Positions 24,722-49,222 of a stretch of 64,000 nt of DNA are shown here, piece after piece. The position numbers and the translations under genes were made by a program. This DNA is from Pagrus major (Eukaryota; Chordata; Actinopteri; Spariformes; Sparidae), in NCBI RefSeq assembly GCF_040436345.1, contig NC_133237.1, positions 19,659,749 to 19,723,748 on the forward strand, given 5' to 3'. Under the pieces are notes generated by a model that saw nothing but the letters and a program-made list of their open reading frames with translations, had not been told where the DNA came from and searched no databases. How positions within the stretch are numbered: position 1 is the first letter of the stretch; each line of letters starts with the position of its first letter.

Positions 24722-24890
24722 GTTTTCACGATTGATCGATCAATCGTAAACTGCTCAGCGAAATTTCCCAGAGCCCAAAGTGACGTCTTCAAATTGCTTC
24801 TTCGGTCCAAAACCCAAAGACTCTTCATTTACTCTCATAAATGAGAGATAAAAGCAGCAGATCTTTACACTTAAGAAGCTGGAACCAGCA
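24722..24890 (+). repeat. Degenerate teleost repeat (CCCAGAGCCCAAAGTGACG)
   Basis: 'aaatttcccagagcccaaag', 'tgacgtcttcaaattgcttc', 'ggtccaaaacccaaagactc' and 'cacttaagaagctggaacca' match, from memory, a widely dispersed teleost repeat normally preceded by 'gattaatcgattaat'. The 'cccagagcccaag' piece is also present in the repeat cluster at 26886-28792. Confidence 0.55.
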
Positions 24891-25345
24891 AGGGTTCGAC
24901 GGTATAAAATCAGGGTTGGAATCACAGATAGACTAACGATACAACACGATAGGTCGCCTACGACAACAATAGTGTCACAATGCAGCAAATCTGCGATAAT
25001 CAAGGGAATAATTTAATGATATATCACAATTAAGTCTTACTGAAGAATACAACATACCCCTATAAAGGCAAAGTGCAGGAATGATGTGTTTATTCATGGC
25101 ATTATGGGGTCACTTATACTGAATTTGACTGCAACTCGTCCACATGCCATCAGTACGATGTAAAATAGCCATAAACTGGCAAAAAGCAGCTCAGTTAAAT
25201 TTTGAATGTTAAATGTTTAAAGGAATGATACATCAATGGCTCTCTAAAATCTTCTCAATAGATGTAAATTACAGAAGTTTACACCACGAGGAGTCATGAA
25301 GCAATGATTTGGTGAGTCAAACTGTCAGGGGAATCTGTTTAGAGC

Positions 25346-25530
25346 GCCTGTATTTTTTATTTATTTATTTACTTTTCATCATTTATTTTGACAGGACACG
25401 GGACGAGAGAGGGGGAGGGTGACATGCAGCAATGAGGCACAGGCCGGATTCAAACCCTAGGCTGCGGCTGCGAGGACACAGCCTCCGTACATGGGGTGCA
25501 TGTCCTACTAACTGAGCTACTGCATTTACC
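25346..25530 (-). mobile_element. tRNA-derived SINE (minus orientation)
   Basis: Read on the minus strand, it has an A box (TAGCTCAGTTAGTAGGACATG), a B box (GGTTTGAATCCGG), then ATTGCTGCATGTCACCCTCC, a C/T-rich part, CGTCCCGTGTCCTGTCA and an A/T-rich tail. It is the same family as 19757-19941 but with a better-preserved tRNA-like head. TTTAGAGC occurs on both sides (25338-25345 and 25535-25542), a possible short target-site duplication. Confidence 0.85.
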
Positions 25531-25540
25531 TCATTTTAGA

Positions 25541-25641
25541 GCAGGACTTGAAAATACTGGAGTATTGTAATGGAGTATTTTCTACAGTATGATATGCTAC
25601 TATTACTGAAGTAGAATATCTGGATACTTCCTCCACCACCT
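25541..25641 (-). mobile_element. hAT-like nonautonomous element fragment
   Basis: On the minus strand it begins AGGTGGTGGAGGAAGTATCC and contains 'tactccattacaatactcca', resembling one end of the common teleost hAT-type element ('gtggtggaagaagtactcag', 'aatactccattacaagtaaa'). It directly abuts the SINE at 25346-25530. Confidence 0.55.
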
Positions 25642-26885
25642 TTTAAGCATCTCTTCAGCAGGGGAAATTGTTCAACGTGTGCTCGAAATTTTAAACGTTA
25701 AGACACAACTTTGCTGCAGAGTTTTGTCCCTGATGCTATTCTCCACTCAGTAAAGAGACATTTTTGGCACCTTTCCTTGGACGAGGAGCTGCAAATATTT
25801 CTGTTTGTGTATATATACTATCAGATACATGATCAGTCACCTTACGAGCCAGCTAAGAGGCTATGTAACATCTCTCAGCCTTTTCTAGGACGTCTGATCA
25901 TTTCCTAAACATTCATGAGCAATTTATCACTTATATCTGCCAAGTCAGGAGTGTTGTGGTCACGGCGTCTCCGGGAGTGTAACAATACAAAAGAATGGTG
26001 TTTATTCTAAATGAAAAGAGGACAGTGGTCGTGATGCTAACTGAAGTGATGGGGGCATTTTCTTGCTGCCACATAGAATCTGCTCCTCATCTCTCTCTCT
26101 CAGCGCTGGAGTGCACAGGGGTCGACTTCCTACAAGTTCCTCCTCCGATCCGCCAGGAGTGAAATAATGGTCTTGGTGTGGGGGACGCGGGAGGGGTGTC
26201 GGGCGACAGAGATGGACTGCCTCACAGAAATAATTTCACATACAGAAAACGTTCAATACATCTACAGTAGGCAGGGCTGTGAAATGCCAAACCTGCACTA
26301 AAGAAGAAGGAACAGAGGACGGATGGAGGTAGATATGCTTCCACTGGCAGCTTCCCAAAGAATAAATACATAGCATCCATATGTTATGTAGAAAGTAAGC
26401 ATCACTCATTAGCACACTGAGCGCTTTCAGTTGGCAACATCCCAATCCGTCAAACGGCTTTACGTATAGCGGGGATTTTCTGAAGCACGGGGGAGAAACT
26501 CATTAAGGGGGCTCATGTTTGAGCCACGGCCGCCGTGGCGTTGACAAATGCTCTGCACAGAAACCAACGTGGTGCATTTCAAAGGCACCCAGCAGCACAA
26601 TGGAACGGCTTCTCATCGTGGTGAATAATGCCCGGGCGCTGGTCGCTCCCCAGGTTAACCGCTCTGAAATGTGGGAGTGCTTCTTTTGATATATTGACTT
26701 CAGAAATGATGAGCTAATCACTGGATCGGGGGATACATGCGTGGATGGATGGAGGGGCTGACAGAGCTGTAGTTAGCACATTGTGTTGTCAGAGAGGCAA
26801 AAGGCTTTTAGAGCTGGAGGCACCAGCACTACCATGGATGAATAAAATCCTGAGGGGGGTTTTCTATGCAAACATAAGCTCATAC

Positions 26886-28792
26886 AGCATAAAATAGAGC
26901 CCAACAGATACTGGATATTGGGGGGCTGATGACGATACTGATATTAGGAAGTAAAAAAAGACCAATATTGTGATATCGGCTGATATACACACATTTTGTG
27001 CAACATAAGGCAGGATAGTTTTCACTTTAACAATAAAGACAATTGTCTAAGACGACATCAGTGCAATGAAACATGAAACTTATTCTGGATTTGTTGGGCA
27101 ACATATACGAATATATGAGAACGATAATCGATATTTGGAACTGATATACATTTAAAGTAAAAATGATTATCTTAGTGTCAAAATTTATAACAACCAGGAG
27201 TGGAATGTAACCAGGTACAGATTACTTGAGTACTGTAATTAAGTACAATTTTGAAGAGCTTAACTTGAGTATTTCCATCTTCTGCTACTTTATGATTCCA
27301 CTATTATTGTTGTGACGGATCAAGTACTCTGTCTGGTGACTACAGAAAGAGAGAGGATGCTGAATCAGAGCCAAAGTAGTGTTTTTTTAAACTATTATTT
27401 TATCGAGAACAGGACTAAAAAACACAGATACTGATAATCTGAAAAATGCTGATTATCAGCCCCAGGCTATTAATCAGTCTATCCCTAATATCCGCCAACA
27501 AATATATCACTCTGCCTCTTTCTTAGACTCATAATTTAATCGTTTATTATGAAAACTAAAATTAATGAAAATTGTTCATCACAAGTTCCTGGCGCCCGAG
27601 TTGGTATTCATTTTATTCTGTAGAGCTCAGCCAATATTTTCAAGGCTGATATAGATTTGAATATTGATATTTTGGCTGATATTCTCACATTCACAGAATT
27701 TATACTTGATCCCTTGAATGTATTTGTCAAATACTTGTGTCAAACATACAGGATTTTTCACACTTAAACAATAAAAATGTCCAAAATGACATAAGTGCAC
27801 TAGAAAAGTGAACTCAATTAGGAATATAAGAATCATAAATTACCCTGAGCATCTTTTTCTGCATTATGTTATCCAAAGAAATCTCTATTTTCTCCATAAA
27901 TTAGTCAACATATACGCAGTAATATCGACTGAACATATCCATCAACTGATATATCTTTCAGTCTCTATTTTCGACTCATAATTAAGTCATTTATTCTAAA
28001 AACCACAGAATATAATGAAAACTGTTCATCACAACTTCCCAGAGCCCAAGTTGGACATTCACATTAGTTGTTTTTTTACCTTGAGCCCGACAGATATTGG
28101 ATTTCTGGGGTCGATGCCGATGTTAGTGAGTAAAAAGATTCCGATATCACTATGTTGGCCAACATTCTCATATTTACAGAATGTACTGATATATATACTG
28201 TATACATACAGCAAACATATGTACGTAATGGAGGCAGGATGTTTACATCTATTGTCCAAGCATCTTTTTCTGTGTTACGGGAAAAAAATACGTTTTCATA
28301 TCATCATAAATCAAACATCATATGCATCAATATGATATATCTGTGACAGGCAAACGTCAGCCGATAATATTGGCAAACCGATATGGGTCTATTTTATACT
28401 CCTAGAGCCCAAATCACATTCACATTAATAGTTGTTTTCTCTAGAGCTCGACTGATATTGGATTTTTGGGGCCGATACCAACAACGATATTAATGATTAA
28501 AAAAATTCCAATATTGACAAATTGGCTGATATTCGTATATCCACATAATAGATACTTGATCCCTCAGATGTATCCATCACAAAACATATGACTGTAATGG
28601 AGGAAGAATTTGTCAACAATAAATGTTATTGTCCAAAATGAACTGAGCATCTTTTTCTGTGTTATGTGAAAAAATACATTTTCATATCGGCATCAATCGG
28701 ACAACATATTTGTCGATATCGATCCATCTGTGACAGGCCAGTATCGGCCCACACTATCGGTCAACAGATATATCAGTCAGGCTCTGGTATTA
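26886..28792 (+). repeat. Cluster of diverged tandem units of a GATATTGG-type repeat
   Basis: At least four related units are present. Each has a core like AGCCCGACAGATATTGG, followed by 'ttttggggccgat', 'attggctgatattctcatat' and 'gagcatctttttctgtgtta', and closing on GATATATC-rich sequence. Cores begin near 26888, 27627, 28083 and 28446. Units from 27538 on also share a leader ('gttcatcacaacttcccaga', 'gcccaagttgg', 'attcacattagttgtttt'). An unrelated hAT-like fragment lies at 27197-27312. The period is about 360-460 bp. Confidence 0.75.
27197..27312 (+). mobile_element. hAT-like nonautonomous element fragment
   Basis: 'ggagtggaatgtaaccaggt', 'attacttgagtactgtaatt', 'aagtacaattttgaagagct' and 'acttgagtatttccatcttc' match the other end of the teleost hAT-type short element. 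It interrupts the first and second units of the repeat cluster at 26886-28792. Confidence 0.6.
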
Positions 28793-30930
28793 AAGATAAT
28801 TTAAGCTTAAATGCAGTTATTTATACCAGGAATGATGATGTTTTCTGCTCTTTTGGCGACAAATTTAGCCTAATTTACCAAGCAAACAGCCTGTTTGTTC
28901 TAACAAGCACTGCTCTGCTGCAATAAGCACTCATATTCTGAATAATTCAGCTCTATAGCTTTTGATAATGAGAGCCTGCACGCTGTACTGCTCGATTCAA
29001 AATCACTGCAAAAAGCCATAAAACTAAAAAACGGATTGTCGGCAAAGCGGCACACTCCAGTGGAATATATTCATTATTAATTAATCTCCAGAGTCTGCCA
29101 ATAAAGTTAATATAAAGTCTGCATGCGCTTCCACTAATTTGAACAGCTCCTGCAGGATTTGAGCAGATCCCGAGGAGAATCCCTGCACCGCCCATCTACA
29201 CCATGTTCCTGCTCAGAACAAAAGACACTGTGGCTCAGTCTCAAAAAACTTGCTCATGGAGGCTTTAGAGGGCTGAAATCGTGTCTGATTGGAGACTGAT
29301 GGGGCAGGCATGTGCAGTGGTAATGAGCTGCTTGTGTCAATTAAGAAGCGCCGCTCCCAGCTTCACGTTTTTCGCACAGAGAAGTTGCTCTCTTGTTGCT
29401 CACAGCTTGGCCTGGACCAACGTGTTTTACACATGCAAAGCAACAGAGAAAAAACCCAGAGCAAATTATCACATAAATGAAGCACAAAGACGCAAACCGC
29501 TGTCTGTGCGCTATGGTGCCAAATGGTGCGTCCACGAGCCCCGACATTTACTCTCAGCAGGGGCTTCCGTTGGGTTAGAAATTAGCCACATATGTAACAA
29601 AGATGGGGATAAAAATCATCACAGTATTGATAATTAATAGTCCGGACATATTCTTACCGCTATGCGAGTCTGTGAAGATGCTTTAAGATGTAAGATGATC
29701 CTTGTTTGGGAGGGGAAGGTCGTTTTGGACTTGGTGAGGTCCAAACTTGAATCCCAGCGTTGATGATGTGCTCCACTTGTCGGGAGGAACCAGCAGGGTG
29801 TTTCACTGATGGCTTTTTTTATTTTTTTTATTTCACCTCACAGCATCACTACGAGATGTGTAAGCACTCTTTGTCCATGCCCGCCGCCACGCTATGTTCT
29901 GCCTTCGGTCGAGGAACGTCGATTAAACTATGTGGTTTGCTGCGTAAAACCGGTGCCAAAATTCCTGCGGGCCCATTCCGTTACAGCGATGCTAGACAAT
30001 AGTCTGGTCATTTTGGCACGGGCTGAACCTACTCCGCTGCCAGGAACACTTGCATCTGCTAATTAAAACCAAATCTTGAGAGCTAGCTGGCTCATGTCTC
30101 AGTGAATGCTCGAGAATCTGCTAATAACGATCGCTCACATGTGCCAGTTGTCTCCGGTATTGTCTCTCGCGTCCCTCATCTTCTCCGTCTCCGCAGGAGG
30201 AGTGGACGGAGGAGTTCTGTTGATCTGTTGATCACAGGAGGTCCACCTGGATCCAGCGGTGTCTTAGTCTCGTATTTATCAGCACCGGGCGCTCCGCTTC
30301 CTGCCACACACAGCCTGACACCGGCTGTACGGGGTCTCGTTGAGTGACAGCTGGATGCTCGGCGACCCGTCTTTGCAGCGGAGCTGTAAAGCAGGATGTT
30401 GCGCGTACGCGGCTTTGACAGTGCGCGCACCCGACAGGTCACACATCTTGGGTCCACAAAACATCTGCCCTAACAGGCAGGGCAATTAAGCCTGTTTTAA
30501 ACCGAACCTCCTGAGATTTAGTATTACATTCTCACAGTATCTCCACTGAATCCGGTTTTATCTGCGTTACAGTTCATGAAGGTGTCATCATAGATCCTGT
30601 TTAATGGCATTTTAACAGCTGGGGTGTTAACACATAACAAGACAAGCAAATGATAAAATAACATACAACAACAAGAAAATAATCAATAATTAACATGGAA
30701 ATCACAAATAATGACATTAATAATGATGTTAATAATAATAATCATAATACTGTCACCTGTATGACGTCTCCTGCAGAAGACACAAAACCTCTGACTCATA
30801 CCCGTCCTCACACTCTCCCCTTTTCTCTTTTCAAAATAAGATGATGAGATTTTTTCCATTTGTCAACTAAGGTGTAATTCGAATATCTATTTGTACTTAA
30901 AAATGCAGGTGGGTACAACTGCTTCACAGG

Positions 30931-30953
30931 TAGTAGTAGTAGTAGTAGTAGTA
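30931..30953 (+). repeat. (TAG)n microsatellite
   Basis: Eight TAG/AGT trinucleotide units. Confidence 0.9.
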
Positions 30954-30998
30954 TGAATATAAACAGTATAGATGGTATAAACAAAGTCTATGTCTTAA

Positions 30999-31235
30999 AG
31001 GGGCACTATGTAGTTTTCCAAGAAGAAATTCAAGCTCAGATTTGAATATTTACAATATTCATGAGGTAATAATACAAACTCAGAAATATTTGTTTTTCCA
31101 TAAGTGAATAAACAAACTGTTCTCAGAGGTATCCAGAACACTGTTTGAAGCTAAAAAGGTGGCAGGGTCCGCCACGTATAAACAAAGTAAAACAGTATGA
31201 CATTCTGTTGTCCTTTAAGGTCAGTTTGTTTATTC
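30999..31235 (+). repeat. Interspersed repeat, copy 2 (plus orientation)
   Basis: It runs from AGGGGCACTATGTAGTTTTC to TCAGTTTGTTTATTC and is homologous over its length to the minus-strand copy at 19512-19741. Confidence 0.75.
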
Positions 31236-33550
31236 GTGAAAACAAAGTTTTGTAAACAAAGGTTTTGTATTGTTCTACACTATTCATGTGTAAACTTGCA
31301 ATCTTAACATTTTGTGAAAACTGCTGAAATCAGAAAACTTGGTGATGAATTTGACGCTTGATAATGAACTGTTCTCTGTATTAAACAAGTTCAGACAGAA
31401 ATCGACCCTGTGATGACTGTCAAGTAGAACAATGAACTTACAAACTCCTCTCCTATCATGTTTGCTCTCCGGTACAGCCAATAAAAATGCATGTATGCCC
31501 TTGTGGTCAACTTTTCTCTGATCATGATTGACTTTTGGTGTAATTTGGTCTGCAGTGGCCACCAAAGAGTCAGCACCGGGACTTTGGTTGTTCTTGCGGA
31601 GCCCACAAAGCTCGGATGAAGAGCAGATTTGCTAAGTTTAAACCACCGGATGGAAAACAGAGTGACACAATTTGACAACCCCTGACCGAAATGAAAGATT
31701 TCAGCAGCATGCCGCAAACCATATTCCAGGGAAATGACTGAAGTACACAGGATCCTTCAGTTCCTTCATGACGTCCATGGAAATGATCTGGAGGTGCTGT
31801 ATTGTTTGTTACCAGCTCACTGTGTGAGGGCTCATGTCTGGTCTCAATCTGCTTTTGTGGAAGGCCCCCAAGCAAGGAAACACATATGGCACATTTGGCA
31901 AATTGAAACTAGTTGTTTAAGTTTGCAGCTCAATTGTTCCAAATGCAACTCCTCCTCCTCCAGCCCTCAGTCGTGCATGTGCAGCCTCCATCAGTCTGAG
32001 ATGGATTGACCTCTGGATCCTCTGATCTCTGTGATCACAGAGTGATTCAGTATTGTTGGCCCTTCAGGTGCCCTCAGGGTGCAGGAGTCACACAGTCATG
32101 TGGTTGTTGTTGTTTTTTTTGTGAGTCTGCTCACAGCTCCGACCTTGCCGGACCTTCTATTGTCACTGAGCTGCTGGGCAGTGATGGCGCCCTCCTGTGT
32201 CTCTGTAGGATAGGCTGCGTTCGACAATACATGAGGGAAATGTCAGAACATATATGATGATCTTTGGTGATGGAAAACAAAGCGGGGATGAATTCAGGGA
32301 GTCCAGAAACTTTTAAGGGAGCAGTTTTGAAGAGAGAGGTCATTTTCGCACAATCAGTAAAAACCTCTAAAGTGCTGGTGCATCATCAATAGTTACGTTA
32401 TTTAGTCAGTATAGTACATGAAAGCTAAATTTAAATACTCTAATATGAAACAATGTCATTAAAAAATAACAGCTGCTGTTTGTAACTCAGAATAGTCTAT
32501 TGCCATGGAGACAGCGTATGAGACATCGGGCTCCCGGACACAGACGTGTTAAAGGCGTCCCACCCCTCTTTGAAGGAGCGAGACACCCAGACTGAAGCAG
32601 CCTCGTCCTTTGGTGGACATTTTGCTTCTTTTAGTGGCCATTTTGTGGTTGTTCAATATCTCCTCAGCCATTTCCATTGCAAGGTAGAGCAAGGACACCC
32701 AACCCAAATCCGGTTCGGACAGAAAATTAGAAATGATGTCCGGGTTCAGGTCAGGTTTGGTCAGCTGATGAGTATGTGCATCATACCAAGATATCAAACA
32801 TCATATACATTTTGTATTTTATATCTATGTGCATTGCACAATGCCTTTTCAGAGTACCCTGTACACTGTACTGTACTGCCTGTAATCAGGCAAGCAGTAA
32901 CCATGGTAACAACTGCATGTCAGAGTGACACTCAGGCTCAAGTCAGGTTCAGTTGCAAACAACTGAACACCTGTGCTGTGGTTTGGATTTTTTGTTTACG
33001 CATTTTATGTTTACTTTCCACTTCCTGTCTTTGCCTTTTTTCCCGCCCTTTTTCCTGCTCACCTGTTGTTCCCCCACTCTTTGTTGGTTCGTCTGTGCTT
33101 CATGTTGTTCTCGTCTGCGGTGCTGCTCGAGTCTCAAGGTTTTTTGCTCTCTTGTACTCCTGTCCCCCCCCCCCAATCATCGCTTTATTTTAATGAAGCA
33201 CACTTTTTTGCGCTCAGCCTGCCTGCCTTGGTGTCTTGGGTCCTTTTTGATGAACTCTTAACAGTCTGTCGAGTTCGGACCAGGCTCGGTTATTACGCTC
33301 GCTTGGGTTTGAAGAGAAAAAGCAGGGTTTTGTGGGATGCCACTTTATGTAAAATCTGGGTTGACAGAATAAAGCCAAGTGCAGGATATCCCGTGTTGAC
33401 GATGGTGAAGATTCTCTCTCCAGCCAGCGGTCTGCACTGTTTCCACATCGCCTTTTGGTATCATCTCGACCATGGTGTTCCCAGAAAAGGTCAAAACAGA
33501 AACATACTTTGCACATTAGACAGGTGCGTAAGAGAGGACGAGTAGATCAG

Positions 33551-33634
33551 AAGTTGCAAGCAAACTCCCGCACAGTGTTGCAAATACATTTAGTTTTGCA
33601 AGTTATCCAGGGGCCGGGGGTTTGCTTGCAACTT
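33551..33634. repeat. Imperfect hairpin-forming inverted repeat
   Basis: The arms AAGTTGCAAGCAAACTCCC (33551-33569) and GGGGGTTTGCTTGCAACTT (33616-33634) pair at 18 of 19 positions around a 46-nt loop. Inside the loop TTGCAAA and TTTGCAA form a second nested inverted repeat. The identity is unknown: a tiny foldback element or a hairpin RNA source are both possible. Confidence 0.7.
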
Positions 33635-36169
33635 TTGATACCAGACAAAGGTGGTACAATAAACAGAGAACAAAAAGCGAAATGAGTCGGGTCAAGGCTG
33701 TAACATGCAAGGAAATGCAGCTTTTGTGGTCATTTTGTGTCTCTTTTCAGTTCATTTGCATATTTTTTAGTCATTTTTCGTCTCTTCTCTGGTCATTATG
33801 TCTCAGTGTGTGATCATGTGGCTTATCTTTTCAGCTGTTTTGTATGTCGAGTCATTTCACTTGCCCGTTAGTGTCAGTTAGTTCATACAGAGGCATCTCA
33901 CTTTACCTCAGGTCATTCACAACCTGCACAGACTTTTTGGAGGTTGACCCAACCTTTGCTATAAACGGACAGTTCATGTGAAAATTGCCTGACTGGACTC
34001 TCCCTGCCTGTAACCTCCTACTTTAGGTCGGTTGTTCTGGAGCCAAAGGTCTGCTGGTGATGTTAGCAGGAAGAGACAAGTGTGATTGAGTCACAGACAC
34101 ATGACAGAGCTGGAGAGGTGTGTAGGTGCAGAGAGACAGGACAAGATGAAGGAGAGGGCTGAGCGGAGGACAGATTCATTGCAGGGAAAGGTGACTGATG
34201 AGAGCAGATGGAGGTGAAGAGGAAAAAGGAAAAAGGCCTGACTTACAGGAGGACGGTGCCCCTCGCCGGCCCTGTGCCGAGGCAGAGTCTCAGGCTCCTG
34301 TCTATATTTAGCACAGGGACCACAGATTGTGAAGAGTGCTCCGGGGCCTTGTGTTCAGACCGGCAAGAACTGCTGCCATCCGTCTCGGGGCCCAGGGCCA
34401 GGCACGATCCCAACTCACGCCATCGCAAGGGAGGAGTGAGGGGACCATGTCGTCTGAGTGCACGTTTGCTTTACACATGTGCAGAGTTGATCACATTCTG
34501 TCAGAGCAGCAGAGGCAAGAAGATGCGAACCCTGAGAGCTTCTGATGAGAGGAGTGTCATCGCCGCACTTCGCCCTTCCTCACGGTGTGTCCGTGTTTAC
34601 AGCAGTTCCTCAACCTCTTCATTTCCTTCCTTCCCTTAAGCAGCTGAAAAGGCCACATATATCACCCATCACATCCACCCACGTCTGCTGAATTATAAAA
34701 AACAACCCATCTTGTCTCTCTGGACAGGATTGACATTCAGTCCAAATGTCAAAGCAGCTCAAGCCATTTTTGCAAGCCTGTTTGTTACCTTCCCGTCTCC
34801 ACCACCTCCAGAACTGTTCGGGGGACTGTCAGCGGTGACTGATGAAGGCCTGAGCCGTTCAGACACCACAGTCTTCTGGAGGTGTGACGAGACTCACACA
34901 TCGAGCCAGTTGAAGTGTAGTTAAACGCTGCTCTTCAGAGTGATTATCTACTCGATATATACCTCTTAAAGATCAAATACTTGACAGCGGTGGGCTTGAG
35001 AGGTTGGCAGTTACATCTCTCACGGAGCGCAGAGGCCGTGGTCAGCTGGAAATCATGTCAGCTGTGATGCACGCTGACACCTTTCACAGCAGATAGTAGC
35101 TACCTCGCTCCTGCAGCATCATCCACCTCTCACCTGATTTTGGATGAAGTAAACACTTTTTTTTTTACATTTTTCTATTAATATAACTTTGTTTTTGTAA
35201 GTAGCATCGATTGACTACAACCATCATTTCCTTGTACAGTCCTGGCTCGTATAACGATAATGAAATTGATCTGGAATCATTACATAAAGTGCAGTTGCGT
35301 GCATTTTTTCCCCAACCTTTATTGTCAATGAAAGCCAATCAGACTACAGCCTGATCAGACCAGTTCAAAGCATCTTCATCACCATCCATTGTGCTCCAAA
35401 TGTTTTAATTTGAGTATAATCTATCAGCAGTGCATATAAATATATTACATATCTTCCATCTTTGAATTGTCATCACGTTACACCATTTATAGCAACATCT
35501 GAACCCTTTATCTTTTATCTTCAGTTATGTTTTTTGACTTTCCTCGCTTGCTAAGCCCTCTTCAAAAATCTCAATCGCAGCATCTGTCACAACTGCCTCT
35601 GGCTGTTAGGAAGCATCTTTGGTAGTTTGTTAGTTAATGTGACATAACTGCACTGGAGATTAGCCTCACGCTCATTTATATTTTTTTTTATTTTCCTCTG
35701 AAACAAAAATATGTGGCAATGAGCTACTCCACAATCTTGTCATGCACCTCCGAACACCTGCAGAGGATCCCTCGGAGCTGTAAATGTCCTCTTATTTGCG
35801 TTTAAAGATTTCTAAACTGATATCTGTCATCTTTGACATGCTTCATCATTCTTTTTCTTTTATTTTGGTCATGTGACCCTGACCTTTGGTTACTCTCTGC
35901 CTGCCTCCAACCATCCCAGAGCCTGTCCATCAGTCACCACCCACACAGCCTCCCAAACAGACACACCAATCACTCATACCATCAGCAAAGCACCAACTTA
36001 CAGTAGCACTACTCTCAACCCACAAACAGACAGCTGAGTCCACTAATTCAAGCTTCCCAAATGACAATTACACACTCGACAGTAGCATCACTGTGAGGAT
36101 GTGGTTTTTTTCATGGTTAGAGAAAATATGACGATGAAACACCTTTTTCTTCGTATCACAAAGACTTCT

Positions 36170-36175
36170 TTTATT
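36170..36175 (-). terminator. eftud2: Candidate poly(A) signal of eftud2
   Basis: AATAAA on the minus strand, about 310 nt past the eftud2 stop codon. It is the first canonical hexamer seen downstream, giving a predicted cleavage site near 36150-36160. Confidence 0.6.
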
Positions 36176-36485
36176 CAAACTGACACAGATCAATGACATC
36201 CAATTTCTTTCTTTTTTTAAAAAAAGCTTCCGAGTTATCTTATTCTACAAAAACAATGATAATTTGTACATTTAAAAAAACAAAAATACATTTAGAAAGA
36301 TGAGACAAAAGGGAAAGCGCAACAACTCTCCTGTCACAGCAACGACCGTGTATTTCATGGTTTCCATCAATCCGATGTTGCATGAATTCTGTGTTATTGT
36401 GGTCACATTTTACCCCAAACATCCCCTAAAAAAGCAGGATTTGGTGTTGATTGATGAGTAGAGGTTTTGTTGTTTGTCTGCAGTC

Positions 36486-49222
<12,737 letters not shown>

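Larger units (their letters stand above)
19958..25337. other. Gene-free interval with degenerate repeats
   Basis: No gene is recognised. Visible are old repeat traces near 20060-20330, 20521-20660 (ATATGATA/ATCGATATATC type), 22005-22190, 22310-22420 ('agacaatttattagttgtcc', then 'gcaatttgtgctgcagcaa') and 24900-25030. The other sequence is unassigned. Confidence 0.45.
28793..36169. other. Gene-free interval upstream of the eftud2 3' end
   Basis: No gene is recognised. Short G/C- and CpG-richer patches occur at about 29860-29990 and 30100-30460, with only short open frames. Stretch 33000-33260 looks like an unclassified teleost interspersed repeat ('ccacttcctgtctttgcctt', 'cttgggtcctttttgatgaa'). 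The open frame at 32546-33193 runs across such sequence and is rejected. An inverted repeat at 33551-33634 is listed separately. Confidence 0.45.

Noticed and set aside
32546-33193. 215-codon plus-strand open frame, the longest one not explained by a gene
   Set aside because: It runs through repeat-like, T/C-rich sequence, encodes Cys/Leu/Phe-rich low-complexity protein and overlaps other open frames of the same kind. A transmembrane reading is an effect of pyrimidine-rich DNA.
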